DNA of 64,000 nt, taken from contig OY720632.1 of the NCBI GenBank assembly GCA_963169105.1, positions 57,321,136-57,385,135 on the forward strand, written 5' to 3'. How positions within the stretch are numbered: position 1 is the stretch's first letter; the number at the start of each line of letters is the position of its first letter. Shown here piece by piece: positions 11,052-20,638 of this stretch. The notes below the pieces were generated by a model, which was not told the origin of the DNA, did not search any database, and saw nothing but the letters and a program-made list of their open reading frames with translations. Both the position numbers and the translations under genes were made by a program. Source of the DNA: Ceriagrion tenellum (lineage: Eukaryota; Arthropoda; Insecta; Odonata; Coenagrionidae).

Positions 11052-14000
11052 TGTTTTGCATTTATCGTTTTTACAAATGTTAGTTGTAATCGATTACATT
11101 TGCTACCAATTATTTTATTCATCAATAATTGTACCCTCTAGCTCATATCCTGCTGTTCTAGAAAACGAAAAAATGTCACTGATGTAGACAGTATCAAACG
11201 CCTCGAGAAACTGGAATCGGATTTTTAATATGAGCTCTCGAGCTTAAACTCCTCAAGGTGGAATACACTTCTTCAACTTTCCGCAACTGCTTTAAGCAAT
11301 TTGCATTGGCATTTGGCTTATTCTGTCATGCGTATTGTGAATGAAAAAAGGAGTGAAATGTTATATAGCTTGAGTTTTGCGGTGGGAGTACACGTTTTTT
11401 CACCTTTGATGGATATATCGAGGGCGAAGCTTTTTTCAAATGGAGGTTTCTACCTCAGGACTTCCTCCAAGGAACCACCTTCAAAGGTGGATGGAATAGG
11501 CGATGTGAGAAAATAGCTTCAGGGCGTGTTATGGATGGGCAATGCTCAAACTTGTATTTCATTACCCTCAGGTGCGGAGTGGAGCAAAATCAACATGTGT
11601 GCACTAAAGCAAACTAATTTGGCCGGAAGTCGTTCTGGATTAATGTCGTACTCCGTGAATCACGAATGCGGTTGAATAGTTTCTCAGAGGGAAACCAGGA
11701 GGATCACTATTTACGAGTAATTGAGCGGAAACAATGGAAATTCTTGCGTAATATACTCAAATTTTACTCTATTTTTTTACCTCCGGGCTACACTTTACGT
11801 CAGTTTTGAATCATATTTACGACTGGAATTATGTGCGTTTCCTATTTACAAATTTACTGACGTACGCATTTTGCCTCTCGTTTGAACTTAGCACTTGTTG
11901 AGATGAATATGAGAAATCAAATCATCTGGAAAATGTTAAACATTCTTTCTCACTAACATCAAGCGTCACCTCTTTGGTTTATTAGCTGCAGTATATATAT
12001 AGGCTTGGGTCCTTTTCCGTAGTAATATGGTAGTTAGAAAAATCTTTTTCCCCACTATTATTGTGTATCTTTATCATATATGTATAAGATTTATTTACCT
12101 GCTACCTTAACAAATATCTCCATTTACTATTTTATTGAAGGAAGTTAAACACGCTGTCCACAATTATTACTACAATTTATTCGACCCTGAACATTACTTT
12201 TTGTTATTTTATTGGTAGTTTAGCCTGTTTCTCCAGGATTTTTCGCTGGTTTATAACAATTATAAATGTAATTTGCATGTATTTTAATTGTTTTCCGCTA
12301 ATTTAGTTTCACCAGTGATGTGTCTGGTACTTTAAAAAATATATTCTTGAGCGTTGTAGAGATACGATACAGGGAGCTACGACCGTAGTATTTTCATCGT
12401 TTTTTCCGTGTTATATGCGTTCTTAACCTCTTTTTTCGTTATTCCGTGGTAATGACTTATTTTAAAGCTGAGTTATTAATATTTTCCCCACTGATGCATT
12501 GATTGATACCCTTAGTTCATTAGTTCCAACCTGCATTAGAGCTATGACACGTACTTATAATCAAAATAATACTGGCTACTTCGAAAAACATAATGCAAAA
12601 TATAATAAGAACAAAGGTGTTGTGAATCACTGTCTTTTGCGACAAAATGCTTAAGAAATAATATGAGATTGCTTTGGACCATGATTTGACTTTCTGCATA
12701 CGCTGAAGAACGGAATAGTTTGTATGAATGATGTATATTGATGTTACTTTCTTGCGAAAATAAACCTAGATGTCCCCCACCTTCGCTTCAAACGCAAAAA
12801 TAAATTTACTTCAAATGAGAGTGAGGTAGAACAAATGGCCTTAACAAGTCAAAAAAGAAAAGGATGAATGTTGAAAATTATTTCCAAGTGATGTGTGAGG
12901 ACAGTTTCCACTCTAAGTCGATGCCGAGGGCGATTGATATGGATACAGAGTAAAAAATGCTGACATGAGTTTTGATATAGTTCTTTTTTCGTCGCCGTTA
13001 AATCTCCGTGGTGATGGACGGTGAGGTTAGTGGGTGACCATTGTGTCTGCATGCGCTAATTACTGGCGTCCGTAAAGCAAAGAGGTGGAGATCATTTCAT
13101 TCGGTTCACCGCTTCTTTTCATCGGATGATACGCTGTGGGGTGGAACTGGCTCTCGGCCGTCCCTTTGCTGTTCATATCTCTCGGGCGCTAACGAGATTC
13201 GCGAGCTTGGTTACGAAGGAAAACAAAATGCGCACGCTATGAGCTCACCGGGCGCACCATCCTAATTCAAAAGACCGAGGATCGTTTCTCTGGGATCATT
13301 AAACCACATAAAGTGGCGTGCCATGGCGTCCAATGGAGGATTACTCCGATAATGTGCAGCGAGTGTTCTTGGTAATGGGCGTACTTGGAGACACGTGATG
13401 CCATTGTTACATTTTCAGGGTTTTGCTTCCAGAGCTTCGGCGCTCTTAAAATGTGTGCTTGCTGTTTGCAGTGTTGACATTTCTGGAGTGATATCTCAGA
13501 CACCGTTTTGGTATTTGATTGTATTGTAACTCGTTGAGAATGTTAGAGATTTTTAAGAATTAGCAGGGAACGATTTTATTCTTGAGAAGTGTTTTGCATT
13601 TCATTTCGTTAGGATTTCCTACAGTATACGGCTGCTGTATAGTTAACGTGATCGGTCATCAGTATTTTTGTTAAATGAGACCGTAAAAAGTTGAAGGTCG
13701 TAAAATGCCATAATGTTCCGTAAAATGCCATAATGTTCCCAACTTTTTATTGTATTTCTTTCAATATCTCTCCAATATTATATTTATTTCAACTAAAATC
13801 GTTTCTAACAAATAGGAAAGTATCACGAGTCAAATATTTGAAAACGATATATTTCAATGCAATTTCTTCTAAATTTTTAACACCTTTGCACCATAACAAA
13901 CTTGAAATGAAGAGAATTAAAAAAAATATAATTCTTATTATATTTCCAGTTCAATCAAATATGATAAATGCATAAACAGATGCACTTAAGGGAAATTTGT

Positions 14001-14195
14001 TCCCAGAATTTTTTTCCGGCTAACATAAGAATTATTAAAATGAGCTCTGAGTAGCCACTCAACTTTTCCGGCACGCTGTATCCTCAGCAAAAAAAAATCC
14101 ATTTTTATATTGTTCATTCTACATTTTGTTTGCCTTTGCAATTAAACATATGTATGCTTCTAGAATTAATATTTGTCATCTTATTATGGTAAATT
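11052..14195. other. Gene-free AT-rich stretch
   Basis: I see no gene, RNA or element ends here apart from a 20-bp direct duplication at 13700-13739. Open frames are 60-80 codons and unrelated to known proteins. Confidence 0.5.
13700..13739. repeat. Perfect 20-bp tandem duplication
   Basis: The 20-base unit beginning GTAAAATGCC and ending AATGTTCC occurs twice with no spacer. Perfect identity suggests recent slippage. Confidence 0.85.
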
Positions 14196-14290
14196 TAGGG
14201 ATGAGTCGATTCCACTTTTTTTTAGATTCTCGATTCCGATTCTTTCAAACCGATTCACGATTCTCGATTCCGATTCCATAGATTCTTATT
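14196..14290 (+). repeat. Left terminal and subterminal repeats of the hAT element
   Basis: After the terminal TAGGGATGAG come two direct copies of a GATTCTCGATTCCGATTC motif (about 14225-14242 and 14259-14276). Its reverse complement recurs at the right end. Such subterminal repeats are typical binding sites for hAT transposases. Confidence 0.75.
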
Positions 14291-15193
14291 CCTAATTACA
14301 GGTGGGGTATTTATCTACCAGTAACGTACGATGATTATTTAAATTCAAGCATTGGCTGGAATAAAATAACATAGACAAATAAGTCGCTCAAAATGTATAT
14401 TTATTAACAAAGAGCAACTATATTCTCAGCTTGTTGAGGTACATAAAAAGTACACATTGATAGATCACATCCAAAATTACTGAGATAAATATGATTTCAT
14501 AACTAAAATATATGAAATATTAATTAAATGTTTTCCATATGAATTACAAATTGCCACAGAACAATACATACCTTTATTTTTTTTGAGAATTAGAAAAACA
14601 AAGTTTCCAAGTGTAATAAAATTATTGATTGGTATTTTAGGTTACAACTGTACAACTTTATCAAATTAAAGACCTTTAAAAGATGAAAATTAAATTTTAA
14701 AGATGCAGTTACTGACAATGAATATTGTAGAGAAAATATGATACAGTTTAACAGAGTTAACACGTTAACACTATGAAATATTAATGGGACCCATAAAATG
14801 GCAATCTACCTGCATTCAAGTTGCAATTTCATTTTGCTGTTTTGGAATAAACACTTTAATTGTTTCAGACATCAATAGTTAACTTAATAATTTACAGTTC
14901 ACAATGGAATTAAAGTTTGATTACTCTATCCAACATTATTTACGTCGTTCTAATGTTTAACAAAACAAAAACTTATTTATTAAATTAGCATATTATAATT
15001 TAACCAGAAAAGTGATTTGTTTAAGGATGTGCACCATAAAAAATACAAACATAAAACAAGTAAGTATTAAAATTAGGTGATAATGTGATTTTTGATGTTC
15101 TAGAAGAACAAGAAAACAATTATTGCAAAATGAAAGCAATATGTTTTCATCAATGATTTGGAAGTGTTTAAAAAGTCTACCCATGTCTTAGTT
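14291..15193. other. 3' non-coding part of the hAT element
   Basis: Lies between the left subterminal repeats and the transposase stop codon. It is AT-rich with no recognisable coding frame, as expected for the 3' untranslated side of the transposase gene. Confidence 0.55.
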
Positions 15194-15344
15194 CTACTCA
15201 ACGTTTTGGTTCAAGAAAACAAGCATCTGTACTCGGTCAGGATCGAGTCTATTTCTTTTTGCATCGCAAATATTCCCTGCTGTACAGAAGAGTTTTACAC
15301 TAAATACGGTGCAAGGATGAATACAAGGATCCCACACGGAAAAT

Positions 15345-15615
15345 AGATATCTATAGATATCTATATCTTATCTACACTGGTCTGTGGCTAGATGTGGATC
15401 TAATAGATGTCCATAATTGGTCAGTAACCGGTCCTGAAATACCCATCTGTATAAGTACACCTAATAGATATCTAATAGATGTCTATGATAGTTATTATGA
15501 GGATAATGGAACTATAACATTAGCTCCACTCAGGTGATAAATTACTTTTTTTGGTCTAGTGACATTATGCCTAGATGTAGATCTAATTGATGCCTATTAG
15601 ATGTCTATAATTGGT
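15345..15615. repeat. TAGATRTCTA palindrome cluster, left arm
   Basis: Starting with ATAGATATCTATAGATATCT, the decamer TAGATATCTA and its variants (TAGATGTCTA, TAATAGATGTC) recur at irregular spacing through about 15610. Each unit is self-complementary, so both strands can form small hairpins. Confidence 0.75.
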
Positions 15616-16589
15616 AGGAGTCATGTCCGTGGCGGAAAACTAAGGAATCACTTCTTCGAAGTAGAGGTTTCTGCTAGAGGCTTATAGAGGTGTACGTGCT
15701 CAAACGACAAATACATTTGACTGCTGCTCATTACTCTTGTTAGCTTTTTCATAAATAAATGACCACGAATGACCTGTGGAGAATTATTCACTCAGATGTG
15801 ATACGAGCCGAAAATACATCTCCCTCGGATTTCTCGCTGCCTTTATTTCTTAAGTAAAAAATCATTAGTATAATACAGGTTTACATTGTTTACATAACAT
15901 TTTTCTTCAAATGGTTATTTCAGGACTGGTCAGAGTCGTTTATTTTCCAGCAGTTACCTCGCAAATGTGCAGGCCTTGCCTCTCAAGCTTCTAAGAAATA
16001 ACAGAAGTGCACCCGACCCTCAAGCACCAACACCTAATAGACATCTAATGGATTTCTTTTAGTGGTTCATCTTCATTTGTGCATTTATTGAAAACACATA
16101 GCCGTTTTCTTTCTGGTAGTCTTCAGGGGAATAAATGCACACCTTCTATTTCTTTGTGCCAACCCAAACTCATAAAAATCCGTGGGACATCATGTCCCGA
16201 AGTCGTCCCGGGACTAAACTCGGACGTTCGGGACGCGTATGGGACGTCGCTTGCGAGTCGTGTATACCGTGTGTCTTGTTTCCCAAATGCATATTCAATA
16301 TAGGTAATAAATTAATAATAGCATCCATATTGTGGCCTAACGCGGCATTAAAATTGGTGCAATCGTATTTCTTTCTCAATTCTACTTCGAAATAACGTAT
16401 ATTAGAATGCCAATAATAATGTGTTATAAAGAAAAGCCTTATAAGCGTCCCTGACGTCAGATATGAAGCTTTAAAATCATTAGCCTTAGGTGATAAACGT
16501 CAGCTATGTTGAAATTGCGTACTAAGAGTAGAGAGCCAGATCTTACGAAGCGACCACATTCTTTTTAAAGCATAAAATACACGTGAACT

Positions 16590-16668
16590 TTCATGATCCG
16601 AAATAGCGTAGTGATAGAGTGTGGGATTATCGAGCGTAAGGTCGTAGGTTCGATTCCTCAAGCCAGTA
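16590..16668 (+). repeat. tRNA-derived (SINE-like) segment inside the nested element
   Basis: An A-box-like TAGCGTAGTGATAGAGTG at 16604 and an excellent B-box GGTTCGATTCC at 16647-16657 stand at tRNA spacing. The T stem and acceptor stem do not pair well, so this is not a functional tRNA but a tRNA-derived relic, probably a SINE head. RNA polymerase III promoter activity is possible but untested. Confidence 0.55.
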
Positions 16669-16804
16669 AGAATTTATATGTCGTCAATATTCCCCGTTAT
16701 GTAAAAGTATTGAAAACAGAACTTAATAGGTCGTACAGAATACTATATTTTTATTATAAATTAAATTTTATTATGACGAATTCCCAAATCTTAAGATGCG
16801 TGCC

Positions 16805-17070
16805 TAGGTATATATAGAGAGATATCTATAAGACGTCTATGAATAAATATCTATAGATAGATATTGGTACATAATGTCTATTAGATATCTATGAATAGAT
16901 ATCTACTAGACTAGATATCTATTGATAAATATCTATGAGATACCTTGAGATAGACATCTATTAGACTAGCTGTCATTTTGACAATAATACATCTAATAGA
17001 TATGTATTATAGATATCTATTAGATGTATTCCCTTCCAACCATCAATATCTAATGTACATCTATTAGAAA
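16805..17070. repeat. TAGATRTCTA palindrome cluster, right arm
   Basis: At least ten copies or variants of TAGATATCTA / TAGATATCTATTAGA occur within about 260 bp, mirroring the left arm. The pattern is degenerate and not strictly periodic, which argues against a simple microsatellite. Confidence 0.75.
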
Positions 17071-17608
17071 TTTTTTTCCATGTGGAATACTTAAATGATA
17101 CATTTTTAAGTCTCATAAATACACTGTTTGCCCAGTAGTGGGAAACTTTCTCACCATGTTTTGGATCTAAGTTCTTTTCCCAAAGGTACTGCAGCAGTAC
17201 ATTTTCACAAGAAGAAGCAGTATCATCAACATACTCGGCTCTTCTTTCCAAAATAGTCTTTCTAGTAGGACCTCAACCCCTTACTTGCCTTATCACAAGA
17301 GGTGTCTGAGGTGGAGGTTGCAGTTTCAACCGCTGGGTCATCAAATGAGATTGAATCAGTCTGTGTCAAAGCCACCATTTCTTCAATTATTTTTACCTTT
17401 GCAGTTTCAAAAGCAGTTGTGTTTTCAAAAGGTATCGCCTTGAACCGAGAATCCAATATCGTCGCACAAGCATACGTTGGATTCCCTTCCACATCAGGGT
17501 AGTGGCGTCTCAGGGATGATCTTAAATCGTTCTTCACTCCTAGAAGTCCAGAACCTAGAAAATCCGTGTTCTCCACAACATTTTTACTGTGTTTATAAAT
17601 GGAATCAC

Positions 17609-17965
17609 CTGAGGAAAATGATAAAAAAATTATTCTGGTCTTTGTAAATACATATTGTAACTAGTAAAATAATAATATACCTTATATTGCGTAGGTTACA
17701 GACTTAACCTTGTCTCATCATAACATCATAACAGACTTAACCTTGTTCAGATTCATTAAAAAGTGTATGAAAATTGTAATGCCCACAAATAAATCTGTTA
17801 GTATGGCAGTTAGGTTAAGCTACGCTGCAGAAAAGTAGAAACTAGGCTATATAAATCAACAAATCTGATTAATATTATTTTATTTGCAGCAAATGATTAA
17901 GAACATAAATTTAATAAAAACATTGGTAAGGGATATTTAGAAATAGAAATTTATAGTAAACCTAC
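17609..17965 (-). other. Intron of the hAT transposase gene
   Basis: On the minus strand the coding frame ends ISE at 17966, followed by the donor GTAGGT. A pyrimidine tract ending TTTTCCTCAG leads to 17609, and the frame continues as VIPFINTVKN from 17608. Joining the two gives the continuous SEVIPF block expected of hAT transposases, so this is very probably a genuine ancestral intron of 357 nt. It holds a 33-bp-period duplication of ACAGACTTAACCTTGT (17698 and 17731). Confidence 0.75.
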
Positions 17966-18559
17966 CTCAGAAATACTTGAAGATGATTTACTCACTTGAA
18001 GAGTTGCTTGCTGAAAAATCTCAAGAATGCTCACAGCAAATTGCATTGTTTTCCAATCATCAGCAACCATGTCCACAGAAAGTTTGATGTCGCTCTTACT
18101 CGCAACTAAAACTATTACCTCTTTTTGTTCAATTACTCTTCGGAGTCTGTAGAAAGAGCTGTTCCAGCGGGTTGGTTCATCCTGTACCATCCTATGCTGT
18201 GGCAGTCTTAGATGTGTTTGACAGGTTTTTAACAGCTTGGAGTTTTTTGCCGAATGTTTGTTCCCACAAGTTTCTTTGTTTTCTTCAGCAGAGTCATAAT
18301 TTATTGGTTGTTCATCAAGCTATCTTAAATTACCAGTTGCAGCGTATGCGCTACACATGGTATTGCTTCAAACTGTGATCGGTTCAGAGCTGCAATTATG
18401 TCTGTTCCGTTGTCCCTTACGACAGCAACAGCTTTAGACAATATGCCCCAGTCACTGAGAACTTTCAATAAGAAATTCTTGAGGATGTCTGTAGTATGGG
18501 ATACCTCAGTGAAGGGCACCACTTAGTAGGCACCTATATGTCTTCTTGGCTCCGGAATA

Positions 18560-19036
18560 AAACTGACGCAAATCGAAAGCACCCGAAGGGTTCGATTTGC
18601 GCAGCTGCCGTCTATCGCCGTTCTAAATCGAAAGAGAGGCGATCGCCACGCCGCGGTTCTTTCGATTTAGCGGATTAGCCGTCTATCGTCACCCGAAGGG
18701 TGCTTTCGATTTGCGGCCATAGACGGCGATAGACGTCGATAGCCACTCCGCGGAGCATTCGCTTTAGCGGAATAGCCGTCTATCGCCGGCTATCGGTGAC
18801 TCTCCGCTATGAGGAGAGCCGAGCAAAGCAAGATCGATTTGCGCAACGCGATCGCCGTTCTAAATCGAAAGAGAGGCGATCGCCACGCCGCGGTGCTTTC
18901 GATTTAGCGGAATAGCCGTCTATCGCCGGCTATCGGTGGCTCTCCGCTATGAGAAGAGCCGAAGAGAACAAGATCGATTTGCGCAACTGCCGTCTATCGC
19001 CGGCGATCGCCGTTCTAAATCTAAAGACGGCGATCG
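18560..19036. repeat. GC-rich minisatellite in the hAT subterminal region
   Basis: About 3.4 copies of a unit near 140 bp carry GATCGATTTGCGCAAC (18832 and 18972), GCCGTTCTAAATCG, GGCGATCGCCACGCCGCGG and TAGCCGTCTATCGCC. The two best copies are spaced 140 bp; the copies before 18830 are rearranged. At 18569-18602 GCAAATCGAA and TTCGATTTGC form an inverted repeat. The block is far richer in CpG than its AT-rich surroundings. It occupies the position where the transposase N-terminus would be encoded. Confidence 0.8.
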
Positions 19037-19039
19037 TTA

Positions 19040-19154
19040 TCTATCTGGAATCGATGGAATCGGAATCGAATTTAGGTGATCGATTCTCGATTTCGATTCT
19101 AAGCCTGAGAATCAGTGGAATCGAGAATCGACATTTGGAATAGACTAATCCTTA
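19040..19154 (-). repeat. Right terminal and subterminal repeats of the hAT element
   Basis: Reverse-complement copies of the left-end motif occur here (GGAATCGGAATCGAAT, CGATTCTCGATTTCGATTC, GGAATCGAGAATCGACAT) and end in GACTAATCCTTA at 19154. Confidence 0.75.
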
Positions 19155-20585
19155 GTTAATTTATGTATCCTTAGATAGTATGAAATGATAACAGCCACTT
19201 AGCCAACTGTTTAGAACACAGTTTTTGAAATCGGTCAAAAATTTGAGCTAGGACCGTCGTCAGTCTGTTTCAGAGATAATTCGCTCTCCTCATGCACATT
19301 TTTGTGGGATTCTTGAAATACGCTGTTCGGTATCAACAGCAATAGACATGCGGTACTTCTTTAGGAATCCGTTCAAAATACAATATTTTCCTTCTACAAA
19401 GACATGAGATTATTTTCTCGGCTGATGGAGCACCCGAGATGAGCAACCTAGTGGCTTTTACAGCTCGGAATTTCAGCACCTCGGCGCCGGAGAAAGGAAA
19501 GAATAAGTCTACTTTAGAATGGAGGAGGGCCCTAGTTCTGTCATGGCTTGATGTTGGGGAAGGTAGAGAGGGTGGAGACGCCATCAACTGGCTGGCATAT
19601 AATCGATTTAAAGCGCTGTCGGTTTTAAGACGTGATTTTGTCCTCACTGTTTAAATGTTTAATCAAGGGAATATTTATGTGTGGAGTGAGACCCGCTGGA
19701 AACCTTTTCAACCCTTCCCATTGCAGAGGTTGGCAAATTAGCGAAGAGATGGTTATTACTGAGGGGCTTAAATTGAAGCTCGAGGACTTGAGGAAGTGAG
19801 AAGACAATGGTGGGAGGAATACCGACGTATAAGGGTCCGCATGGCGTGGGTCACATTGGAATCAGTCAGATGTGACGTTGACTAGAGTTGGCATTTGCAA
19901 TAGCTCACAGGCGCCGCCCCGGGCGAGAAGCGGTGAGCGTGGATAGAATGGAATGGGATCGGAGCGGAAATGGAATTGGGGTGAGTTGGTGGAGAGTGGA
20001 GGAATTCGGGCTAGGGAATGCGGGAAAAACCTATGGGGTCCAGACGTCTGCCCTCCGTTTTCAAGGATACTGGAAGAATGAAAGTAGGGACGGAGAAACA
20101 CGAGAGGCAATGGCTCTTGTCGATTGTTTTGGAAGGACCTACCTTCTGTCTCTCCCGTGTCTATTACGGCCCCGACCTCTTTCCCTGTCTCCCCCAACTC
20201 CGCTTTTCTTGGCTCCATTCCTCCGGTTTTACCGGTGCTCTCTCCATTCTTGAGCAATGTGGTTGACCAACTGCCAGCCGGTGTTATTAATGCATTATGA
20301 TGTGCGAATAATGTTGAAATTTAAGGGAGTAAAAGTGCTATTATTTAATGATGCGATGAAAATGGAGTCAATATTGCCTGGTTTTGGTCAGACTCCGTTG
20401 TACTCTTTGGAACTAAAGAAAAGGCCATAAAATTGCGGCTAGCATGTCACGGATCGCTCAACTGCATGTCGACCCCTGAACAGGAAGCATTAACCTGCGA
20501 CTCGTGCTTGCTCGTGGCCACTGTTCCGCAGCATGAAACAAACTCATGAAACTCCATGATCACCAGTTGTATTTAAATTATTTAG
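19155..20585. other. Gene-free stretch with a GC-richer patch
   Basis: Overlapping open frames on both strands at about 19862-20257 (121-131 codons) coincide with a C/T-rich tract at 20130-20260. They share no recognisable motif with any family and mirror each other, so I read them as composition effects. Confidence 0.4.
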
Positions 20586-20638
20586 GTAAGTTTACCCAGC
20601 ACATAAAATATATTTTGCGAAGTAAATGAAAACCAAAG
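20586..20638 (+). other. Weak candidate acceptor-donor junction with 53-nt exon
   Basis: AG at 20584-20585 is followed directly by a perfect donor GTAAGT, and a second good donor (AAAG followed by GTAAGC) lies 53 nt on. The upstream tract TTTAAATTATTTAG is T/A-rich rather than pyrimidine-rich, making it a poor acceptor. It is listed because it shares the architecture of the junctions at 6674 and 55229. Confidence 0.2.

Larger units (their letters stand above)
15332..17085. mobile_element. Unclassified palindrome-rich DNA element nested in the hAT
   Basis: The element splits the hAT dimerisation domain: YWANSVFMRLKNVSFKY lies on one side and CIHPCTVFSVKLF on the other. Its ends are inverted: CCACACGGAAAATAGATATC on the left and, read from the right, CCACATGGAAAAAAATTTC. 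Both flanks carry dense TAGATATCTA-type palindromes. The middle has no transposase, a tRNA-like segment at about 16590-16668, and repeated GGGAC/GTCCC motifs near 16185-16240. I could not find a clear target-site duplication. It looks like a non-autonomous DNA transposon of about 1754 bp; I do not recognise the family. Confidence 0.75.
15194..18540 (-). pseudogene. hAT (ZBED-type) transposase pseudogene
   Basis: On the minus strand the segments follow hAT order. VVPFTEVSHTTDILKNFL, RDNGTD and CVAHTLQLVI (18522-18325) are the RNase-H-like core around a catalytic Asp. LPQHRMVQDEPTRWNSSFYRL (about 18200-18130) follows after stop codons and a frameshift. The exon end ISE joins VIPFINTVKN across a 357-nt intron. 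ATILDSRFKAIPF precedes another frameshift near 17270. YWANSVFMRLKNVSFKY runs up to 17086, where the nested insertion starts. The frame resumes at 15331 with the dimerisation motif KLFCTAGNICDAKRNRLD and stops at TAG 15196-15194. The first ~150-200 residues, including any BED zinc finger, are missing. A weak stretch RRHIGAY just upstream suggests an internal deletion. In live elements this protein cuts and pastes DNA; this one cannot be made. Confidence 0.9.
14196..19154 (-). mobile_element. Complete but inactive hAT transposon
   Basis: The left end reads TAGGGATGAGTCGATTCC and the reverse complement of the right end reads TAAGGATTAGTCTATTCC, a 15/18 match in the TAGGGATG style of hAT ends. 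The flanks GGTAAATT (14188-14195) and GTTAATTT (19155-19162) match at 6 of 8 positions, consistent with a decayed 8-bp target duplication. Inside, on the minus strand, is a broken hAT transposase. The element is 4.96 kb, but about 1.75 kb is a later nested insertion (15332-17085), and roughly 0.5 kb is a GC-rich minisatellite near the right end. Stops, frameshifts and the nested element make it non-autonomous. Confidence 0.85.

Noticed and set aside
16590..16668. Functional tRNA gene
   Set aside because: B-box is good but the T stem and acceptor stem do not pair and no anticodon arm is clear.
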